Assembly (NCBI GenBank): GCA_003023665.1 | Contig: PXYR01000003.1 | Location: 12,860-38,292, forward strand | Length of the DNA: 25,433 nt | From: Bacteroidota bacterium | Lineage (GTDB): Bacteria; Bacteroidota; Bacteroidia; Flavobacteriales; Schleiferiaceae | Reading direction: 5' to 3' | In this document: in pieces, positions 23,130-25,433 of the stretch | Numbering within the stretch: position 1 is the first letter of the stretch | How the letters are laid out: every line of letters starts with the position of its first letter | Notes under the pieces: model-generated | Told to the model about the DNA's origin: nothing | Seen by the model: the letters and a program-made list of their open reading frames with translations, nothing else | Database searches by the model: none | Made by a program: the position numbers and the translations under genes

Positions 23130-25304
23130 ATGTCCTCTATCAATTGGGAAAATGAACTGAAGCAGTTTTTCGGATTCAGTGACTTTAAAGGAAATCAGAA
23201 AGCAATTATTGAAAGTATCGCTAACGGGCAGGATACTTTCGTAATCATGCCAACTGGTGGAGGTAAAAGCTTATGCTATCAATTACCAGCGTTAGTAAGT
23301 AAAGGAACGGCAATTGTTGTAAGCCCTCTTATTGCGCTCATGAAAAATCAGGTTGATGCCATTAGAGGATATAGTGAGAAGGACGGAATAGCCCACGTCT
23401 TGAATAGTTCACTAACCAAAGGACAGTTGGAACAGGTGCATGCAGACCTTAAGTCAGGGCTTACTAAATTACTGTTCGTGGCGCCCGAAAGCCTTAATAA
23501 GAAGTCTAATATTGAATTGCTAGGCTCCATTCCTGTAAGTTTCTTCGCTATTGACGAAGCGCACTGTATTTCTGAATGGGGGCACGATTTTCGTCCAGAT
23601 TACAGGACAATTAAAGAGAGCGTTGTTGCTCTAGGAAGAAAACCAATTATAGCCCTTACTGCCACAGCTACGCCAAAAGTTCAAGCAGATATAATGAAGA
23701 CGCTTGGCATGGAGAATCCGCAAGTGTTCCTTTCTAGCTTTAACCGCTCAAACCTCTACTATGAAGTAAGACCAAAGCGCGATATAGATAGAGACATCAC
23801 TAAATTGTTACAAGCCAATCAAGGGAAAAGTGCAATTGTATATTGTTTGAGCCGCCAAAAGGTAGAAGATCTTGCAGAGCAGTTACAGGTTAATGGGATC
23901 AACGCCTTACCGTATCATGCCGGCTTGGAAGGCGGCAAGCGAATAAAACATCAAGATGCCTTTCTCAATGAAGATTGCGACGTAATCGTGGCAACCATTG
24001 CATTTGGAATGGGAATAGATAAACCCGATGTCCGATTTGTTCTTCACTACGATATGCCTAAATCTCTAGAAAGCTATTACCAAGAAACAGGAAGGGCGGG
24101 AAGAGATGGCGGTGAAGGGTCTTGTATCACTTATTTTGACATCAAAGACATAGAGCGTTTGCAGAAATTCTTGAACAAAAAGAATGTAAGCGAACAAGAA
24201 ATTGGTCGTCAACTGTTGGAAGAAGCTACGGGATATGCAGAGGCAGCTACCTGCAGAAGAAGAGCACTCTTACACTATTTTGGGGAGGAATTCCATGAAG
24301 ACGATTGTGAGAAAATGTGTGATAACTGCCGTCATCCAAAAGAAAAAGTAGAGGCTTCCGCAGAATTACTGGATGTCATTGCGGCGGTAAAACAAACCCA
24401 TGGAAAGTTTAAAACGTCAGAGATCATCAACATTTTACGTGGACACAGTTCCGCTGTATTAGTAAAAAATGATGCAACGAGTCTATCCACTTGGGGAATT
24501 CAAAAAGATAAAAGTGAAGCCCATTTAAGAGCAGTGATCAGACAAGGTATCATTCGTCATTATTTAAGTAAAAATATAGATGCTTACGGAACTATTCAGG
24601 TCACTGAAAAAGGCAATGCCGGTAAATTGCCCAAAGCGTTTCGCGTGAGGAAAGAGTTGGATTATGATGTGCTCAACAGCCAAAGTAGTGCTCCAACTAA
24701 AGTAGTTGCCGTTGACAAGCAGCTCTTTAGCATACTTAAAGATCTACGCAAAAAAATAGGCAATGCCAAAGATGTTCCCCCTTATGCCGTTTTCAGTGAA
24801 AATTCACTGAGTGAAATGGCCACGGTATATCCGTGTAGTATTGAAGAATTAAAAAATATCCAAGGCGTTGGTGAAGGAAAAGCCAAAAAATTCGGTCAAA
24901 AAATGGTCGAAGCTATTGAAAAGTATGTGGAGGAAAATGATATAGACAGACCTCAAGATATGGTCTTTAAGTCAGTAGCAAATAAAAGTGCTTTGAAGGT
25001 CTATATTATCCAAAGTACAGATAGAAAACTGCCGTTTGATGATATAGCGAGTGCCAAGGGATTGAAAATGGATCAACTACTAGAGGAGATGGAACGCATT
25101 GTTACTAGTGGTACCAAACTCAATATTGATTATTACCTAAAGGACATTTTAGACGAAGACAGCATTGAAGAAATCTTTGAATTCTTGACAGACGATTGTG
25201 AAGAAGGATCTATGGATGAACTAACCGAAGAATTCTCGGAAGAATATGAAGAAGAAGAATTGAGACTGGTCAGACTTAAGTTCTTCTCAGATGTTGCAAA
25301 TTAA
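23130..25304 (+). CDS. recQ: ATP-dependent DNA helicase RecQ
   Basis: RecQ unwinds DNA 3' to 5' in recombination and fork repair. The 724-residue protein shows the RecQ motif 0 (GFSDFKGNQ), Walker A TGGGKS 42-47, the DEAH box with aromatic-rich loop (DEAHCISEWGHDFRPDY, 142-158), motif V FGMGIDKPDVR, and motif VI QETGRAGRDG. A zinc site follows with Cys375, Cys393, Cys397 and Cys400, then the winged-helix RQC domain and an HRDC domain (about 528-602). About 120 extra C-terminal residues form a possible second helical domain and an acidic tail (EEFSEEYEEEELR), so it is longer than the 610-residue E. coli protein. It is divergent from tatC and followed by a terminator. Confidence 0.96.
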   Translation: MSSINWENELKQFFGFSDFKGNQKAIIESIANGQDTFVIMPTGGGKSLCYQLPALVSKGTAIVVSPLIALMKNQVDAIRGYSEKDGIAHVLNSSLTKGQLEQVHADLKSGLTKLLFVAPESLNKKSNIELLGSIPVSFFAIDEAHCISEWGHDFRPDYRTIKESVVALGRKPIIALTATATPKVQADIMKTLGMENPQVFLSSFNRSNLYYEVRPKRDIDRDITKLLQANQGKSAIVYCLSRQKVEDLAEQLQVNGINALPYHAGLEGGKRIKHQDAFLNEDCDVIVATIAFGMGIDKPDVRFVLHYDMPKSLESYYQETGRAGRDGGEGSCITYFDIKDIERLQKFLNKKNVSEQEIGRQLLEEATGYAEAATCRRRALLHYFGEEFHEDDCEKMCDNCRHPKEKVEASAELLDVIAAVKQTHGKFKTSEIINILRGHSSAVLVKNDATSLSTWGIQKDKSEAHLRAVIRQGIIRHYLSKNIDAYGTIQVTEKGNAGKLPKAFRVRKELDYDVLNSQSSAPTKVVAVDKQLFSILKDLRKKIGNAKDVPPYAVFSENSLSEMATVYPCSIEELKNIQGVGEGKAKKFGQKMVEAIEKYVEENDIDRPQDMVFKSVANKSALKVYIIQSTDRKLPFDDIASAKGLKMDQLLEEMERIVTSGTKLNIDYYLKDILDEDSIEEIFEFLTDDCEEGSMDELTEEFSEEYEEEELRLVRLKFFSDVAN

Positions 25305-25350
25305 TACTTGAGGAAGCGTTTTCATTTGCTGATTCCCCATGTTATGAATA

Positions 25351-25378
25351 AAAAAAGCCCGCTGAAGCGGGCTTTTTT
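25351..25378. terminator. Bidirectional terminator after recQ, perfect 12-bp stem
   Basis: Arms AAAAAAGCCCGC (25351-25362) and GCGGGCTTTTTT (25367-25378) flank a TGAA loop. The A and T ends make it work in both directions, between recQ and the convergent gene to the right. Confidence 0.9.
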
Positions 25379-25433
25379 AGTTCTTAAATAGTTCACCGAG
25401 TTCATCGGGTAAACTTTGTAGCTTCACTTGCTT
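25377..25433 (-). CDS. C-terminal end of a convergent gene, unidentified
   Basis: On the minus strand an open frame of 18 codons enters from the window edge and ends in TAA at 25377-25379: KQVKLQSLPDELGELFKN. The composition looks like real coding sequence, and the stop falls inside the T-run of the shared terminator, as expected for a gene convergent to recQ. Too little is visible to name it. Confidence 0.5.
   Translation of the reverse strand, partial: KQVKLQSLPDELGELFKN

Noticed and set aside
1..25433. CRISPR arrays, tRNA or rRNA genes, prophage or defence systems
   Set aside because: I saw no regularly spaced repeats, no cloverleaf sequences and no proteins of those families in either strand.

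Overview
The window looks like a piece of a Bacteroidota chromosome, probably near Flavobacteriales. Four things support this: promoter-like TAnnTTTG elements upstream of several genes, a secreted protein with a type IX secretion C-terminal domain, few Shine-Dalgarno sequences, and a DnaX of the form I recall from flavobacteria. The base composition is moderately AT-rich throughout. I see no insertion sequence, phage gene, tRNA, rRNA or CRISPR array. Genes are packed tightly and no gap exceeds 170 bases.

Layout. 1-2465 (minus): truA abuts an MsbA-type ABC exporter that runs off the left edge. 2503-4845 (plus): a YfcE-like phosphoesterase, purB and a small membrane-anchored OB-fold-like protein. 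4777-6057 (minus): a UMF1-type MFS transporter. 6129-6974 (plus): a secreted protein of unknown function, closed by a strong bidirectional terminator. 7053-9320 (minus): aconitase. 9486-12776 (minus): a large AlkP-TPR-sulfotransferase fusion followed by a T9SS cargo protein. 12825-14063 (plus): a MacB/FtsX-type permease. 14191-15271 (minus): the ribosomal operon rpsF-rpsR-rplI. 15408-18121 (plus): dnaX and a coupled secreted protein. 18113-21507: a glycan-modification island with a GT2 enzyme, a sulfotransferase-GT2 fusion and a divergent sulfotransferase. 21477-23020 (minus): tatC and lptB. 23130-25304 (plus): recQ, a bidirectional terminator and the tail of a convergent gene.

How the genes fit together. 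Most are housekeeping genes for translation, replication and repair, purine synthesis and the TCA cycle. The accessory theme is the cell envelope: three proteins carry sulfotransferase-type P-loops, two of them as unusual fusions, and they lie near glycosyltransferases and the LPS-export ATPase gene lptB. This suggests, by inference only, that a surface glycan or lipid is sulfated or otherwise tailored.

The most notable regulatory signal is a run of ten A residues in dnaX, exactly at the end of the clamp-loader core. Stop codons follow within seven codons in both alternative frames. This is what a programmed tau/gamma switch, by ribosomal or transcriptional slippage, would look like.
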